NCBI GenBank assembly: GCA_964030785.1 | Contig: OZ034971.1 | Span: 20,092,365-20,156,364 of the forward strand | Length of the DNA: 64,000 nucleotides | Reading direction: 5' to 3' | DNA from: Siderastrea siderea | Lineage: Eukaryota; Cnidaria; Anthozoa; Scleractinia; Rhizangiidae | Part shown: in pieces, positions 51,117 to 63,610 of the stretch | Position numbering within the stretch: the stretch's first letter is position 1 | Layout: the number at the start of each line of letters is the position of its first letter | Notes under the pieces: model-generated | What the model saw: the letters and a program-made list of their open reading frames with translations, nothing else | Databases searched by the model: none | Told to the model about the DNA's origin: nothing | Program-made: the position numbers and the translations under genes

Positions 51117-52680
51117 GATCAATCAATCAATCAATCAATCAATCCTTTATTAACGTGGTCAGCACGCTTAGCTAAAAAGCTAGTTTACAGGTGCGCCACG
51201 AAATAAAAATACAAAATAGAAAAATAAAAACTTCTTGGAAGTGTATAAATTAAGTTAAGCTATAATTAAGAATGACTACGTATTATAATATTTATCTAAG
51301 AATAAAATATAGAAATATAAAAATATTATTAAAAACAGTAAAATAGTAAAAATTGTATTTGAAAAAAAAAAAAAAAATAATAAAAATTGGCACACATTCT
51401 CGGTCAAAGTCCCGTAAGGTTCAATGTTGTTAAATTGTCCTTAAAAACCGTATATGTTTTGATCTTTCTTGTTTCATCTGGTATAGAGTTCCACATTTTC
51501 GATGCAGTATATCTCCACGATCTTAAGCCATAAGTTGTTGATTTTACTTTTGGAAGGTCCACAATTGTGTTGCCCCTGAGGTTATAAGTGGAGCGCCTTA
51601 CTGTTATAAAATCACGTACAAGCTTGCAGTTCCAGCATCGCTGGCTAATATCTTAGAAACTGTGGACAATATTTTCCCTAACCGTTGTTCGCGGAGACTA
51701 GGGAGACCAATACGCTTTAATAGTTCTTCATAAGGTGTGGACTTTTCCCTGAAAACAAAACGGAGCGCTCGTTTGTTTACCATCTCTAACTTGTCAGCTG
51801 ACTTCTTACTACAAAAGTGCCACGTTTCGGAACAGTAATTAAATTGCGGCAGTATGAAAGCCTTGTAAAGGTCCCTCCTAGTCTCGAAGGGCAACAGTTT
51901 CTGCATCCTTTTTAGTACAGCAATTTGTTGACTGACTTTTCTACATATTTTAGCGATGTGGTTTTCGAAATTCAATTTGTCATCAATTGTTCTGCAAGAA
52001 GTTCCATTGTTTTGGATATGGAAATTTGTGACTCGTCACATTTGAATGCCAGCTCGGCTCCTTTGTTTTTTCCCAACACCATCGCCTGGTATTTTGAACT
52101 GTTCCTTTTCATTCCATTTTGCGCAAACCATTTATCAGCACTAGCAAGATCAGTGTTAATGGTTTCTTCAACTCTAGAAAGGTCATTGCGTAAAAGATTT
52201 GTGTATCGTTGGCGTAAGTAGACAGCGTACTCTCCTTAATAACATATGAAAGGTCATTCATAAAGATGTTGAATAATATGGGGCCGAGAATAGATCCTTG
52301 AGGGACACCCCTAGATATCGATTGCCAGTTCGAAAGTGTGTCCCCCAGTCTCACTCTTGGAATCGATTTGATAAGTAATCCCTTATCAGGGCTGTTGTTG
52401 CTTCGTCAGCTCCATATTCTTTCAGTTTCAAAACAATTAGTTCGTGAGGTAAGGTGTCAAAAGCCTTCGACAAATCCATAGAGACCAGTCCGATCGTTTT
52501 GTTATAGTCAATTTCTTTCTTCCATTGTTCAGTTAAGCTTAGAAGTGCTGTGTCACAACCATGATATTTCCTATAAGCAAACACATATTTATGATAAATT
52601 CCTTCAAAATGTGGGCTTATTCGGTGATGTACAAGTCTTTTGAAAACTTTCGAAAAATCAGGCAGAATCATTATGGGTCA
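51117..52680 (-). mobile_element. Decayed non-LTR retrotransposon (jockey/CR1-like RT)
   Basis: Three frame-broken RT pieces on the minus strand. 52671-52351 has FRPISILPxxSK-type palm start (LPDFSKVFKRLVHHR), VSMDLSKAFDTLPHELI. 52354-52109 has SRGVPQGSILGPILFNIFMN and YANDTQIF, where the catalytic YADD is YAND. 51975-51604 has the C-terminal NYCSETWHFCSKKSADKLE. The 3' end is marked by a (TCAA)n tail complement at 51117-51144. The 5' part including the endonuclease is missing. Confidence 0.85.
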
Positions 52681-53031
52681 ATAGTTGGATCAAGAAGCCG
52701 AACAAATATCTCAATTATCCGCAATCACAAACACAGAAATCCTTCCAATAATACAACAAATTTAACAGTTTCATGTGTCTGTCGTGTTGGGGTCTGTCAG
52801 CTGTTTCTTAGTCTTGCTTTTATTTCTTGCCGATACGGGTTGAGTTTGTTGTTGTTATGTTCACAGATTTGTTGCAGTATGCTGAATTGTAGTTAGAAAG
52901 ATTTTACACCGAAAAATAATAAATCCTATAATAATAAGCTCTTTGTTCTAAAAGAAAAGCCCACATAACGCCACATGAAAGCTTTTAAATAAATATAGAG
53001 AGCCCTGAGCCTAACATACATTCAGAATTTT
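52681..53031. other. No gene recognised
   Basis: AT-rich gap between the LINE fragment and the LTR retrotransposon. It ends in ATAGA (53032-53036), the target duplication. Confidence 0.4.
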
Positions 53032-53036
53032 ATAGA

Positions 53037-53422
53037 TGGGCCGATGGATCAGTGAAGCAAACGATCACCCAGGCTGGATTTCAGCATTTATTGAAAATAT
53101 GTAATCTGAAGCTGCAAATAATTTCGAAATCACACAACATTACGATTGAATCTCTTCGGCAAAAATGACACATATCTCAAAAACTGAACCCCAAAATACT
53201 CACATTATCCAGCCTTGTGAAAAAACATAAGAGTAAAACTCGCCAACTTTTAAAACCCTTAAAAACGTTAAAAAACCTTATGAATGAAACATTCCTAGTT
53301 TTCGCTACCATGACGTAAGGCAAACGTGTTCGGCATAAAAGATTGCATAACAAAACGGTCCATAGGGCTTTGCGGCCTTTCCTAAGCTAGTGTCCAGTCC
53401 ATTGCGTTTAGGTAATGCAACA
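53037..53422 (-). repeat. BEL/Pao 3' LTR
   Basis: 386 bp, about 90 percent alike to 62765-63127 by eye (shared blocks such as GGATTTCAGCATTTATTGAA and CTAGTGTCCAGTCCATTGCG). The visible substitutions and indels indicate that the insertion is not very recent. Confidence 0.9.
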
Positions 53423-53453
53423 TCCCCCCCCCCCGCAATGGGGAATCCCCATT

Positions 53454-55222
53454 CTATTCACCAAAGCCTTCAGCAGGATAGATCACGCAAATCTTGGTAA
53501 TGGGACGCATGTATGTTCCTGAGGCGGTCTTGACTTGCATGTTCTGTACCAAACCATCTTCTCCTGGAAACACTTGAAGAATCCTGCCAGCGCTCCACTT
53601 TCCACAAACTGTGTTCGAGTTGGCCAGAATAACGAAATCGTTGACTGCAACATTTCTTCTTTCAGCATTTCCATTTTTTCCTGGGTACAAGGTGTGGCAG
53701 GACATCTCGAGGGTTGTCCAATACTCCGACAAATTTATGCATGGCATTGTATTGTATTCACTTCACATAACATTACTGTACAAAAGCATAACAATAAAGA
53801 ATGAAGCAAAACAATAAGAAATTTAACAATGCTATGCATAAATTTGTCGGAGTATTGGACAAGTATGGACATCTCTTGCCCATTTCTTCCAAAATGAATC
53901 CACAATTTTCTGGCAGAATTCAAATCGATGGCGGGGATTCTCTGTGTGACGAAATGGGCCTTGGGGAACTGTACATGTACTCATTGCTCTTCCTAAAAGG
54001 ATATCGTTTGGGCATATGCACCATCATCGGGATCATTGGGTTTCCTACCAATGGGTCGCTGATTGACAAGGTTGGCAGCTTCAAGAAGACAGGTGTAGAG
54101 CTCAAATGGGGTGAGCACAGTGTCTCCAATGGCTCTCTTGAGTGATTTCTTTACGGTCTTTACCATAGCCTCTGAACACCCATTCTGGTGTGGGGCACTG
54201 GGTGTGGTGAATTGCCACTTCATACCTCGGTCGGCGCAGAATTCTTTGAGCTGGTTTTTGTCCCACCCTTCAATCATCAGGCGCAATTCATGCTCTGCTC
54301 CTACCATTTGTGACCCGTTGTCGGAGATGAGAGCCTTGGGGTAACCGCGATACGAGAAGAACCTTCTTGACACTTGCAGAAACTCCATGGTGGTAAGGTC
54401 AGTGGCAAGTTCGCAGTGAACGGCTCTTGTATTGAGGCACATGAAGATTATCCCCATAGTGTTTCGCCGTCTTGTTTCTGCCGACCTTCCCTTTGACTGG
54501 ACCAAAGTAATCGCAAGGCGGCACCTACGTAAATTTGCCATAAGTTGGGTTTCCATCTTGGCTTCAATTTCCCGGCAGAAGGTACATCGTTGTTTGATAG
54601 TCTTCGCGACATTGGTTCCCTTTATGATCCAGTACCTTCTTCTTATCTTTGCTGTTGTGGCAGCAACGCCAAGGTGACATGCTCGGTGTGCATTGCAGGT
54701 GACGAGGATGGATATCCAGGGCTCACGGGGCAGGAGGGCAGGGCATTTTCCATCATAAGAGAACAGGTGTGGATCAACACGCCCACCAACTCTAATGATG
54801 CCTTTGTCATCAACCAATGGACTCAACGTCTTGAAATCTCCTTTGACCACTCTTTCGGAAAGGCCAGTCTGAGCTTGCTTTGTCCAATATTCTTTGGCGC
54901 TTTCGATCTCGTTTGAGCTCAGTGGACCAACATGCACGTCATTGTTATGACTTTCTCGGCTTGACTTGATGCAGACCTTGCGACAGAACTGAAAAACATA
55001 GGCGGTCACTCTAAGCAGTCGTCTCCATGTAGAAAACTCTTGGCAGTTTATGATGGGTTGGCAAACAGCAGCAGCGCATGTGATTTGAACCTTTCTTTTC
55101 TCTTTGTTTACTTCTGTCACATCAGGCGCACCATGCTCCACGGGCCAGTGATCCTCTGGAAGCTGTAGAAGCTTTGGACCGTTGAACCATCTCCCATTTG
55201 CTTCTGCGGCTGAGATGCCCTT
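53454..55222 (-). pseudogene. BEL/Pao integrase and C-terminal domain
   Basis: The ORF 55252-53993 begins in the nested LINE target site and reads GRWFNGPKLLQLPEDHWP. It continues with the HHCC region (HLGVAATTAKIRRRYWI, RCTFCREI), then the core with the second Asp (ALISDNGSQMVGAE) and the Glu (HQNGCSEAMVKTV). The stretch that should hold the first catalytic Asp is replaced by RRCRLAITLVQSKGRS, a deletion with frame damage, so the enzyme is dead. The DUF5641-like end lies at 53747-53454 (ERRNVAVNDFVILANSNTV, TYMRPITKICVIYPAEG). A 28-bp perfect inverted repeat (53715-53742 and 53834-53861) interrupts the part in between. Confidence 0.85.
53715..53861. repeat. 28-bp perfect inverted repeat with 91-bp spacer
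   Basis: TGTCCAATACTCCGACAAAT... at 53715-53742 recurs exactly inverted at 53834-53861. It lies in the integrase end of the BEL/Pao element, where it splits the coding sequence. It may be a template-switch product made during reverse transcription. Confidence 0.8.
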
Positions 55223-55478
55223 TTTTTTTAACACTTTATTGTAACAGTTCACATTTACACAGGTTCACATGACTAAAACATAAATAAAAATAAATAAATA
55301 AATAAATAGATAAATATATAAAAGAAAAAAGGAGGGAGAACAAATTTAAGGGAAAGTAGACGGAGAGCAGGATGAAAAAAAAAAAGGGGAAGAACCCGGA
55401 AAAAAAATATACTTAAGCAAAAATTGGTGATGGATTAAAGAAAAAGGAGGAGATTAAAGTTGTGTAAGAAGCCACTTC

Positions 55479-56774
55479 TTATAGTGCCTGCAGAATTTTG
55501 CACCATCTCTGCTGAAATTTGTTCTCTGAACGTGTCACCATAGAAACTTGTTTTTCAATTTCAAAATTGAATTTCAGCCGTTGCACGTATTCTCCGATAC
55601 ATGGAGAGACATTCTTAAATTTACAACAATGGATATAATATCTTGCAAGGAGCAAACAGTGGTTTAGTAATACATCATCTTCCTCTCCTCCGAAGCCTAA
55701 ACATTCATACATGTCTAAAACGTGCGAGGCTGGTATGAGATGGATTGAAACGAAAAATTCTTTCACACTTTGCCAAAAAGACTTTGTAACTGAGCATTCC
55801 CAGTAAAGATGAATTAGTGTTTCCTCGTCTGTTCTGCATAAGTAACAAAGAGCTGTATCCGATATTCGAATTTTGAAAAGAAAGGGATTCGTTGCTATAC
55901 GTCTGTGGAGGAATTTGAACTGGAAATTCCCTAGTTTAGTACTTACAGTGCACATCCTTGGAAGTGAATAAATAAAAGTCCAGTTCAAATCCTCCACAGC
56001 TTGAAGTTTACAGTCTCTTACCCATTTTTCCTGACTCTTTTTAGGGCGAGTAGATTTTTATATTTATTACGATTTCATAAGCTAATTTGGTTGGCTTAGT
56101 TGCTGCAATCAGTTTTTGTACTGAAATCCCTTGATCGTTTTCACTTTGTGATTTCATTTTCAAAATCTTCATGGCGGACCTTATGGCGAGGCTACTCCAT
56201 AAAATTCAAGGAAGGAAACATGAAAACAATACTTCTCTTTAAAGTTTCTATAAGTTATGACCTCACACTCATCATTCATGAGGTCTTTGATATTTTTTAC
56301 TCCGGCTTTTGCCCAGTTCTTGTAGAAGACAGCCTCTCCAGCAATTCTTACTAATGAGTTGTTCCATATCAGACTACCACTAAAGTCACGTTGGGAGTCA
56401 AAAGAATCTCTGTAGTTAAAGTCGGCCCAAATCTCTATAAGTTCTTGGAGGAAATTATCTTTGACATTGAGTTTCGTAGCATCTTTTTTACTCAAGTTCC
56501 CAAGAAAAACTAATTTGCCTCCCAATTTAGAGAGATGGAAATCAAAAAAACACTTCCATTTAGATTTGCACTCATCAGAAATATATTTTAATATCCACGC
56601 AATCTTCAAAGATTTATTAAATTCCATTATGTCTAACATTTTTTGACCACCATCGCAATAATCAGCTATCATTTCAGTCCGTTTAATTTTGTCCCCTTTC
56701 CCATCCCATAAGAATTTGAAAAGCAGGTCATTTGTTGCTTTTAACGATTTAGAACATGTACATAGTGACGACAT
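55479..56774 (-). pseudogene. LINE ORF2 C-terminal region (zf-RVT)
   Basis: Two pieces. 56774-56181 has SLCTCSKSLKATNDLLFKFL, WDGKGDKIKRTEMIADY and GGQKMLDIMEFNKSLKIAWI, the region after RT. 55997-55479 has zf-RVT-like FKIRISDTALCYLCRTDEET, LIHLYWECSVTKSFWQSV. They share a frame but stops lie in between. Confidence 0.8.
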
Positions 56775-58011
56775 AACGTATACGAGATGAGATGCAGCTA
56801 AAGCCTTTATAACTTTTTCCCGAAAGCGTTAATCTCTTATTTTGCCAATTGTTAAGGATATCCTCAACTTTCCGAACCTTCTCTTCATAATTCATTTTCA
56901 TTCCTAAATTTTGGTCCGTACAAAACCAAACACTTAAAGCCTTAACTTTGCCATTTGCCCATGTCAAGTTTTTTTCTGGGCACATAATTTGATTTGAACC
57001 TGTCTTGGATCCTATCCAAAGAACTTCAGTTTTTTCGCAGTTAACTCGCAGGCCAGACAATTGACCGAAGCTGTCTAGCAATGCAAAGGATCTCTCGAGT
57101 GACGCTTTTGAGCCATCTAGAATCATTGTAGTGTCATCTGCAAACTGACTAATCTTACATTCGACATTTCCTACAGGGATTCCTTTAATTTCGTTATCCC
57201 TGCGTATAGCGGTAGCTAGCACCTCGATACAAAGAATGAAAATGTAAGGTGAAAGCGGACAGCCCTGCCTTACACCCCTACCCAACTCGAAGAAACCCCC
57301 TGACCAGCCATTATTTATTATACAGCTTTGGATATCGGTATAAAATAGACTGATCCAATTAATAAAAGATGAACCAACACCAAAATGCTCTAGGGTTTTT
57401 TGAACAAAAGACCATTCGACAGTATCGAAAGCTTTTTCAAAATCAACGAAGAGGAGTAATCCAGGAATACCTTTTGAGTGTGTGTATGAAATAACACTGT
57501 TGATTAAGCAAATGTTTTCTGCAATAGAACGACCTTTCAAGAAGCTAGTCTGATCGTACTCTATTAGATCCGCCAACACAGTCTTGAGACGAGAAGCGAT
57601 TGCCTTAGACACAATTTTGTAGTCGCAATCTAGTAGGGTTATAGGCCTCCAGTTCTTTAATTCGTTTAACGCTTTGTCTTTCTTGGGGATCAATGATATG
57701 ATACCCCTCCTCTGGGTTATCGCTAACTTACCCTTCTGATAGCTTCTATTAAGGGAACTTATAAGATAAGGAGATATATCCTTCCAGAACACTTTGTAAA
57801 ATTCAGTGGGAAGACCATCTGTACCAGGTGATTTACCGAGTTCCATCGACTTCACTGCTTCTAGGCATTCTTTTTCAGTTAATAGGCCCTCGCATTTTTC
57901 CTTATCAATTTGATTGAGTTTAGGATGTTCCTGATCAAAGAAAAGTTCTTCCAAATTTTCTGTTCTCTTTGTTATTTTGGATGTGTAAAGTTCATTAAAA
58001 AGGAGTTGCAT
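56749..58011 (-). pseudogene. LINE reverse transcriptase
   Basis: A 420-codon frame with the full RT: KSPGTDGLPTEFYKVFW, SLIPKKDKALNELKNWRPIT, FVDFEKAFDTVEW (motif A), RQGCPLSPYIF (motif B) and QFADDTTMIL (catalytic FADD intact). It is joined to the endonuclease frame by a shift near 57990 and to the C-terminal region by another near 56760, so ORF2 as a whole is broken. Confidence 0.9.
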
Positions 58012-59200
58012 TCTCTCAAAATGTCAGAGTCATTTGTAATATTTAGTCCGTCCTTTGTCTTGATCTGCATAATTATTTTTCTTTTGCAGTGTTGATTTTC
58101 TAAATTTAGGAAATACTTATTTTTCTCGCCTTCATTGTACCATCTAGCTTTGGATCTAATTATGGCTCCTTTTGTTTTGTATTCAATAATGTTCTCTAAT
58201 TCCATTTTCTTTAAGGTTATCTGTTCTGCAAGAGCTTCTTTGTCATTGTTCAAAAAGCTCTCAAATTCCCTTTCAAGAGTGGCTATTTGACGTTCAACGT
58301 CGGCTTCTTTATATTTCATTTTCTTTGTCTTGGCTTTTGAATAATTGATTGAAGTATCTCTTATTTGAAGCTTAATCATTTCCCAAAGCAACACCTCGTC
58401 AACTGTTTCGTCATTTTCGTACTGATGCACTGTTTTCGCAATAGTAGATTTAATATCGTTTACGTAATCGATCTCACCTAAAAGTGACGAGTTTAATTTC
58501 CAAAAGCCTGGTCCTCTGGGGTTGGTGTGGAAGTTGATTACAATATTGCACAAGGAGTGGTCTGTTTTGTAACTGGGGAGAATATCGCACTTTAAAACTC
58601 TTCCGGCAAGGCTTACACTCACAAGGAAGAAATCTAAATGGCAATGTATTTCGGGTTTATTTTGCCTCCATGTATATCTTCTCTCTTCTGGGTTTAAGTC
58701 CCGCCATATATCCGTCAGATCAAGATTATTCTGAAAATTTTGGACCATTTTCAAAGAATTTTGATGCGTACTTGGTTTCCCGCCCTTTTTGTCTTTCAAG
58801 ACATCCAAAACAAGATTAAAATCCCCCCCAAAAATAATTTCCTCACATTTAAAAGATGCCATTTGCTCACTCACATTTTGGAAGAAAGCGGGATCGTCTT
58901 TGTTAGGGGCATAGATATTACAAATCGTTAAGGTCAGCTCACCCACTACCAAATCGATAATGATGTACCTTCCTTCCTTATCACATAGTTGTTTTAAAAC
59001 TTTGAAAGTGAAGTTGTTATTGAAAAGAATAGCGACACCTGCTTTATTAGTTGCTAAGCCGCTGAAAAGGGCTGTATAGCCCCATTCAGCGGCCCAAGTC
59101 TCAAAGGACTTCTCTGTACAATGGACCTCTTGCAGCATGTAAATAGAATAGTTTTTCTTTCTAAGCCACTGGAAAGTTTCTCTTCGTTTTTTGTTATTTT
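57972..59200 (-). pseudogene. LINE endonuclease, 5'-truncated
   Basis: An apurinic/apyrimidinic-type endonuclease: LQEVHC (metal-binding Glu), IFGGDFNLVLD, LDFFLVS and SYKTDHSLCNI (His). The characteristic PEERRYTWRQ loop suggests the Tx1/L1 group. Upstream of MLQEVH the frame reads WLRKKNYSIY and ends at the insertion border, so the first 30 or so residues are missing. Confidence 0.88.
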
Positions 59201-59221
59201 GTTATTGGCTGAGATGCCCTT

Positions 59222-60852
59222 GGTTAAATCATCGGCAACGTTCAGCAACGTGGGACAGTGGGACCAATCTTCGGGCGAAGAATTGGATTGAATTTTGGCA
59301 ACTCGGCAGGACACAAAGGGCTTGAAGCTGCGCATTTCTCCTTTGATCCAGGCCAGGGTGACGTGGCTGTCTGATAGATAGCAAACCTTTTCAAAGTTTA
59401 GCCTTGATTGTTGCAAGATGGACTTTCCCAGGCGGCTTGCGACCACAGTGGCTTGTAGCTCGAGTCGAGGGATGGTCAATTCCTTAAGAGGAGCCACTCT
59501 TGATTTTGCGGCAACAAATCACGCACCAAACTGTCCATCACTCAGTTTCCATCTGGCGTAGGTGCATGCACCGAATGCCAAGCGTGAAGCATCACAGAAA
59601 ACAACCAGGGAAGGAACACCGGTTGCAATGGGCGGAGTCAGGCAACGTTCAAACTGTACGATATTGAGGGCAATCATTTCTTCAAACAAAGTCATCCATT
59701 TGCATTTCACTTCTGGCACTTCATTGTCCCAGCTGAGACCAAGCTGCCAAAGCTCTTGCATGGCAATTTCCGGCTTGATGAGGACAGCCGCACCCGCTCC
59801 AATTGGATCAAAGATCCCAGCCAACTTGCTATGAATTTGACGTTTCGTTAGCTTTACAGGAACGTACGTTGACTGATCCTTTACAGGGGCCAATTCAATT
59901 TTAATCTTTAGGAAGCCAGACAGTTCCTAGAGCTTTCTCCGTGTGGCTTTCACCTCTAAGCACGACAACTTCTGAACTTTCTGTATAATTCAATGCTGCA
60001 TTTGAGGTCCACTTCTTGACTTGAAATCTGCCAGCCCCAAGCACCTCGTCAACATCCGAGATCAGCGATTTAGCTTCATTTTCATTGTTGACAGAGTCAC
60101 AGATGTTGTCTACATAACCATTGTTGATGATGGCTTCGGCGGCCTTTGGCTTATCATCCTGCTTCAGCTTAGCCGTCTTGCGCATAGCAGTGATGGCCAT
60201 CGTTGGTGCTGGACGGTCTCCAAATGTGAGAACAGTTTTAACATAAGTGTCCGGTTCGCGGCCTGTTTCAAAGTTGTGCCATAGAAACCTGTGGACATGC
60301 TGATCTACTGGAGGGATGGCAACCATGTGATACATTTTCGTGATATCACCACAAACAGCAACTGTATTCTCTCTAAATCGTAACACGACACCAAACAAGT
60401 TGTTAAGCAGATCGGGTCCCTTGAGCCAATAGTCATTAAGGGTGTGGCCTTTGAATGATGCAGAGCTGTTGAACACAATTCTGATTGGTGTACTTTTCAT
60501 TTCTGGACGCAGAACAGCATGGTGGGTGACAGTGAACAGGTCCTTTCCACTCCTTTTTCTCTTGCTCGGTCAGCTTTCTTGAAAACTTCATTTCTTCCAT
60601 TTCTTTAATCTGCATATCGTAGCTGCTAGCATGATCTGGCTGTTTCCTAAGCCAGCGCTCGGTAGATTGAAGCTTCTTCAGAACTTGCACATAGTTGTCC
60701 GGCAAACAACTTGGATCCCTTTTCCACGGGTACTTCATAATCCACTTGTTCTCTTGTAATTCACATGAATCTTCTATCAGTTTCAGTTTGGTGCGTTCCT
60801 CTGTAGACATCTTGGCAGCTTCACACGTACATGGTGACACAGATACGCCCAT
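59222..60852 (-). pseudogene. BEL/Pao reverse transcriptase and RNase H
   Basis: Pieces in several frames. 60852-60436: LPDNYVQVLKKLQSTERWL. 60500-59901: RT palm IRIVFNSSASFKGHTLND, GDITKMYHMVAI and NNGYVDNICDSV, where the catalytic YVDD is YVDN. 59893-59519: KLAGIFDPIGAGAAVLIKPE and the RNase H start VVFCDASRLAFGACTYA. 59497 down: ELTIPRLELQATVVASRL, CYLSDSHVTLAWI and VADDLTKGIS, up to the LINE border. The catalytic change and frameshifts make it inactive. Confidence 0.88.
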
Positions 60853-60998
60853 CTATTCAGTTTTCCAAAAATCAGTAAGGTCAATTGGCTCGGCTAGACG
60901 AATGTGAAGGACTTGTTTGGCTTCTGGGAGGGCGTCGTCTGAATTCGATCCGAAAATGACCCAACCCAGGGGGCTTTTTCGGGCCACAAGACCATCCT

Positions 60999-61852
60999 TT
61001 ACTTTGGTTTCTCCGACGTCCGAGGATAATTGATGCCAATTAAGACATCAATTGGACCTGCCTTTCGATGAATCTTCTCTTCAGGTATGCCTAAGACCTT
61101 TGACACGTGATTGACATCTACTCTTGCTGGCTCTTCTGATATCTGGGGGATGCCCACAGCTTGAATTGTTTGGATCATCTTTCTGCTGTCTGCGTACAAT
61201 GGTACCTTGTACAACTTCATGTCAAGCTCTTCCTCAACTCCACCAACTTTCGTGATCACAATCTTCACGGGCTTGCTTTCCAGTCCCAATTGGTCAGCGG
61301 ACGCACTTCGAATCAAGCTGATTTGTGCTCCACTATCATAGAAAACGTTAGATTCCACCAATTCGCCTTCTCTTCCTTTTGTGAGACTGGAGATTACTGG
61401 AAGAATCGTTTTGCTGCTGTCTTGAAGAAAGGGTACGTGCAGGGCGTCTACATTTTCTGTTTCATGAAGAAGCTCGTGATGAGGTCTTTTGCAGGTCGTA
61501 CCGTCACTCTACTTTTTCCACATGCCTTCCTGCGCATACAGTTCAATGAGGTGTGGCTCTTGCCTCGTTTTAGACATGAAAAACAGGCTCTTTGTTCTTT
61601 GACGACCTTCCATCGTTCACCTGGCACCATGGCAAGAAATCTAGGACACTGATCCACATAATGTTCCCCTTTACAAACATAGCACGGGATTGGCTTGGAC
61701 TTCTGGTCGTCTGGTTTCTCTGGGATACTGCTTTCCTTTGCGTCTACCTGGCCATTTGACCCAACCATGTGAACTGACGAACGGGGGGAAGGGCCAGTTT
61801 TACTTATCACCGCACCAGATGCAGGCGAGCCGTCATTTCGTCTTCCATCCAA
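60999..61852 (-). pseudogene. BEL/Pao zinc knuckles and aspartic protease
   Basis: 61852-61448 carries CCHC-type motifs (CYVCKGEHYVDQC and CFSCLKRGKSHTSLNC). 61361-60999 carries the protease: NVFYDSGAQISLIRSASADQ with the catalytic Asp as D-S-G, and the flap-side GIPEEKIHRKAGPIDVLIGI. The two lie in different frames. Confidence 0.85.
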
Positions 61853-62716
61853 AGGAGAAGGTTAGACATAGAAGGTTTCAGCTTCTGGAGGTTTACGTGG
61901 CGAGCCCATACTTTCAGATTGTCCTGGATCATTTTCCTTTCAATGAGAGAGATCACGTGCGTGTTGTTGATGTCCTGAGGCCGCTTTACTTCCTTTAGAA
62001 TATTAAATGATCGCCTGACAAGCTTGACAAGGTCGCAAAAACGCTGATCTTCACCTGGCTGTATGGGTTTAAATCTCTCCAAGTCAGCTGTGACAGTGTC
62101 AGAAATAACCCTGGGGTCTCCGTAATTCTGATCCAAATACCTCCATGCGGCCTTTAAATCGGAGCTGATACCTTTGATTAGTTTAGCAGGCTCTGGTCCA
62201 AGACAGGAACGAAGTATTGCAATAGTATCTCTGGCGCTGCAGCGTTTTTCGACAGCATGCTTAAAATATTTTCGGAAAATAAAGTATTTCCAGACGTCGC
62301 CATAAAAGGTTGCAGAGGCTTCTGCTGATTTGGTTGACGTATTTTCTTCGTTTACATGCTCGCCACTGAATAAATTTTGTGCTTCTTCATGTTCTACTTC
62401 ATTTTTCGTCTTTGCTTACGTCTTCTTCTTGTTCAGGTGTGTCATCGGTGTAATCATTAACAAGCATTGAAAATGAAATAAAATCATGCGTACATTCGTT
62501 CATGCAAGCTTCGGCATCTGTGTAATCGTCATCGTTCAAGAACATTGTGTATGCTTCACGTTTGACAACCAAATCCGTGTGGGCGGCTTTAACCTCTTCG
62601 AATGCCTCAGGGACTTCTTGCATTGGACGTTTTGCTTCCAATAACATATTTCCGGCGTTAAACATTCTTGTCAAGGTCCCTTTCGCCGCTCGACGAATAT
62701 GTTTGGCCTTTTCCAT
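61807..62716 (-). pseudogene. BEL/Pao gag (DUF1759-like)
   Basis: Begins with MEKAKHIRRAAKGTLTRMFN (62716) with a helical N-terminal region and acid stretch (TDDTPEQEEDVSKDEK). After a stop, the DUF1759-like region continues to 61807 (AWRYLDQNYGDPRVISDTVT, FCDLVKLVRRSFNILKEV). The reading frame is broken near 62399. Confidence 0.8.
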
Positions 62717-62764
62717 GACTTCAAATCACCACCAGCGATGTATAGAACCAAAATCTTCAGATGA

Positions 62765-63127
62765 TGGCCTGATGGATCAGTGAAAGCAAGTGATCACCAA
62801 GGCTGGATTTCAGCATTTATTGAAAATATGTAATCTGAAGCTGCAAATAATTTCGAAATCACACAGCATTACGATTGAATCTCTTCGGCAAAAATGACAC
62901 ATCTCAAAAACTGTACACAAAAAATACTCACATTGTCCGGCCTTGTGAAAAAACATAGAGTAAAACTCGCCAACTTAAAAACTTATGAATAAAACATTCC
63001 TAGCTTTCGCTACCACGACGTAAGGCAAACGTGTTCGGCGTGAAAGATTGCATAACAAAACGGTCCATTGGGCTTTGCAGCGCTTACTAAGCTAGTGTCC
63101 AGTCCATTGCGTTTAGGTAACGCAACA
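62765..63127 (-). repeat. BEL/Pao 5' LTR
   Basis: 363 bp, partner of 53037-53422. Ends TG...CA on the minus strand, followed by ATAGA at 63128-63132. Confidence 0.9.
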
Positions 63128-63132
63128 ATAGA

Positions 63133-63608
63133 TGAGACAAAAGGTTGAAAATAAATTCACGTAAAGGAAGTGATGTCGCGAATCGCCCGTGTAATTGTGC
63201 GAACACGGTAATCTTACTACCTAGTAAACAAGCAAATGCGAATTTATAGAGATAAACTCTGATTTACTATCAGAAGTCTAGGTATAAACTGTGGAATACG
63301 CTGTCACATCGTAAGCGTTACTGAGAGAAATGAATACCCCGAACGCGGTGAAAGGCTCAAGAAATTATAGACTTTGGGAGCTCGCTACGTCATATGCCAA
63401 GAGAAATTATTTGAAGTATAAAAGAGATGTTAGGAGGTGGCTACGCGGTACGTGGAGAGAGATAAATTGAAATGTACGACGGTTGTTAGGAGCTGGCTAC
63501 GCAGTAGAACGAACAAGCAATAGACAGTAAGGTTTGTTATGGTCGATTAAACTCAGTGTTTGATATTTTCACGTTATATGTGGCCGAGTAATTCAAAGAG
63601 ATTTCACG
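63133..63608. other. No gene recognised
   Basis: Flanking DNA without recognisable coding sequence. GGAGNTGGCTACGCRGTA occurs twice (about 63433 and 63490) as a short direct repeat. Confidence 0.4.
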
Positions 63609-63610
63609 TA

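Larger units (their letters stand above)
55223..59206 (-). mobile_element. 5'-truncated Tx1/L1-like LINE nested in BEL/Pao
   Basis: The insertion is bounded by an exact 15-bp target duplication GGCTGAGATGCCCTT (55208-55222 and 59207-59221). The poly-A tail complement (run of T, 55223-55229) is at the left, so it lies on the minus strand. It carries an apurinic-type endonuclease, reverse transcriptase and zf-RVT region. The 5' end lies inside the endonuclease, typical of incomplete reverse transcription. An AT/A-rich (AAAT)n stretch follows the tail near 55284-55325. Confidence 0.93.
53037..63127 (-). mobile_element. BEL/Pao LTR retrotransposon with a nested LINE
   Basis: Two direct LTRs (53037-53422 and 62765-63127) start TGTTGC and end CCA on the minus strand. 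They are flanked by the 5-bp duplication ATAGA (53032-53036, 63128-63132). Reading from 62765 down, the order is gag (DUF1759), zinc knuckles, aspartic protease, RT, RNase H, integrase and DUF5641-like end, the BEL/Pao order. A G-run with terminal A, just inside the left LTR (53423-53435), is the polypurine tract. The coding region is cut at 59207 by a 4-kb LINE and carries many frameshifts. Confidence 0.93.
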
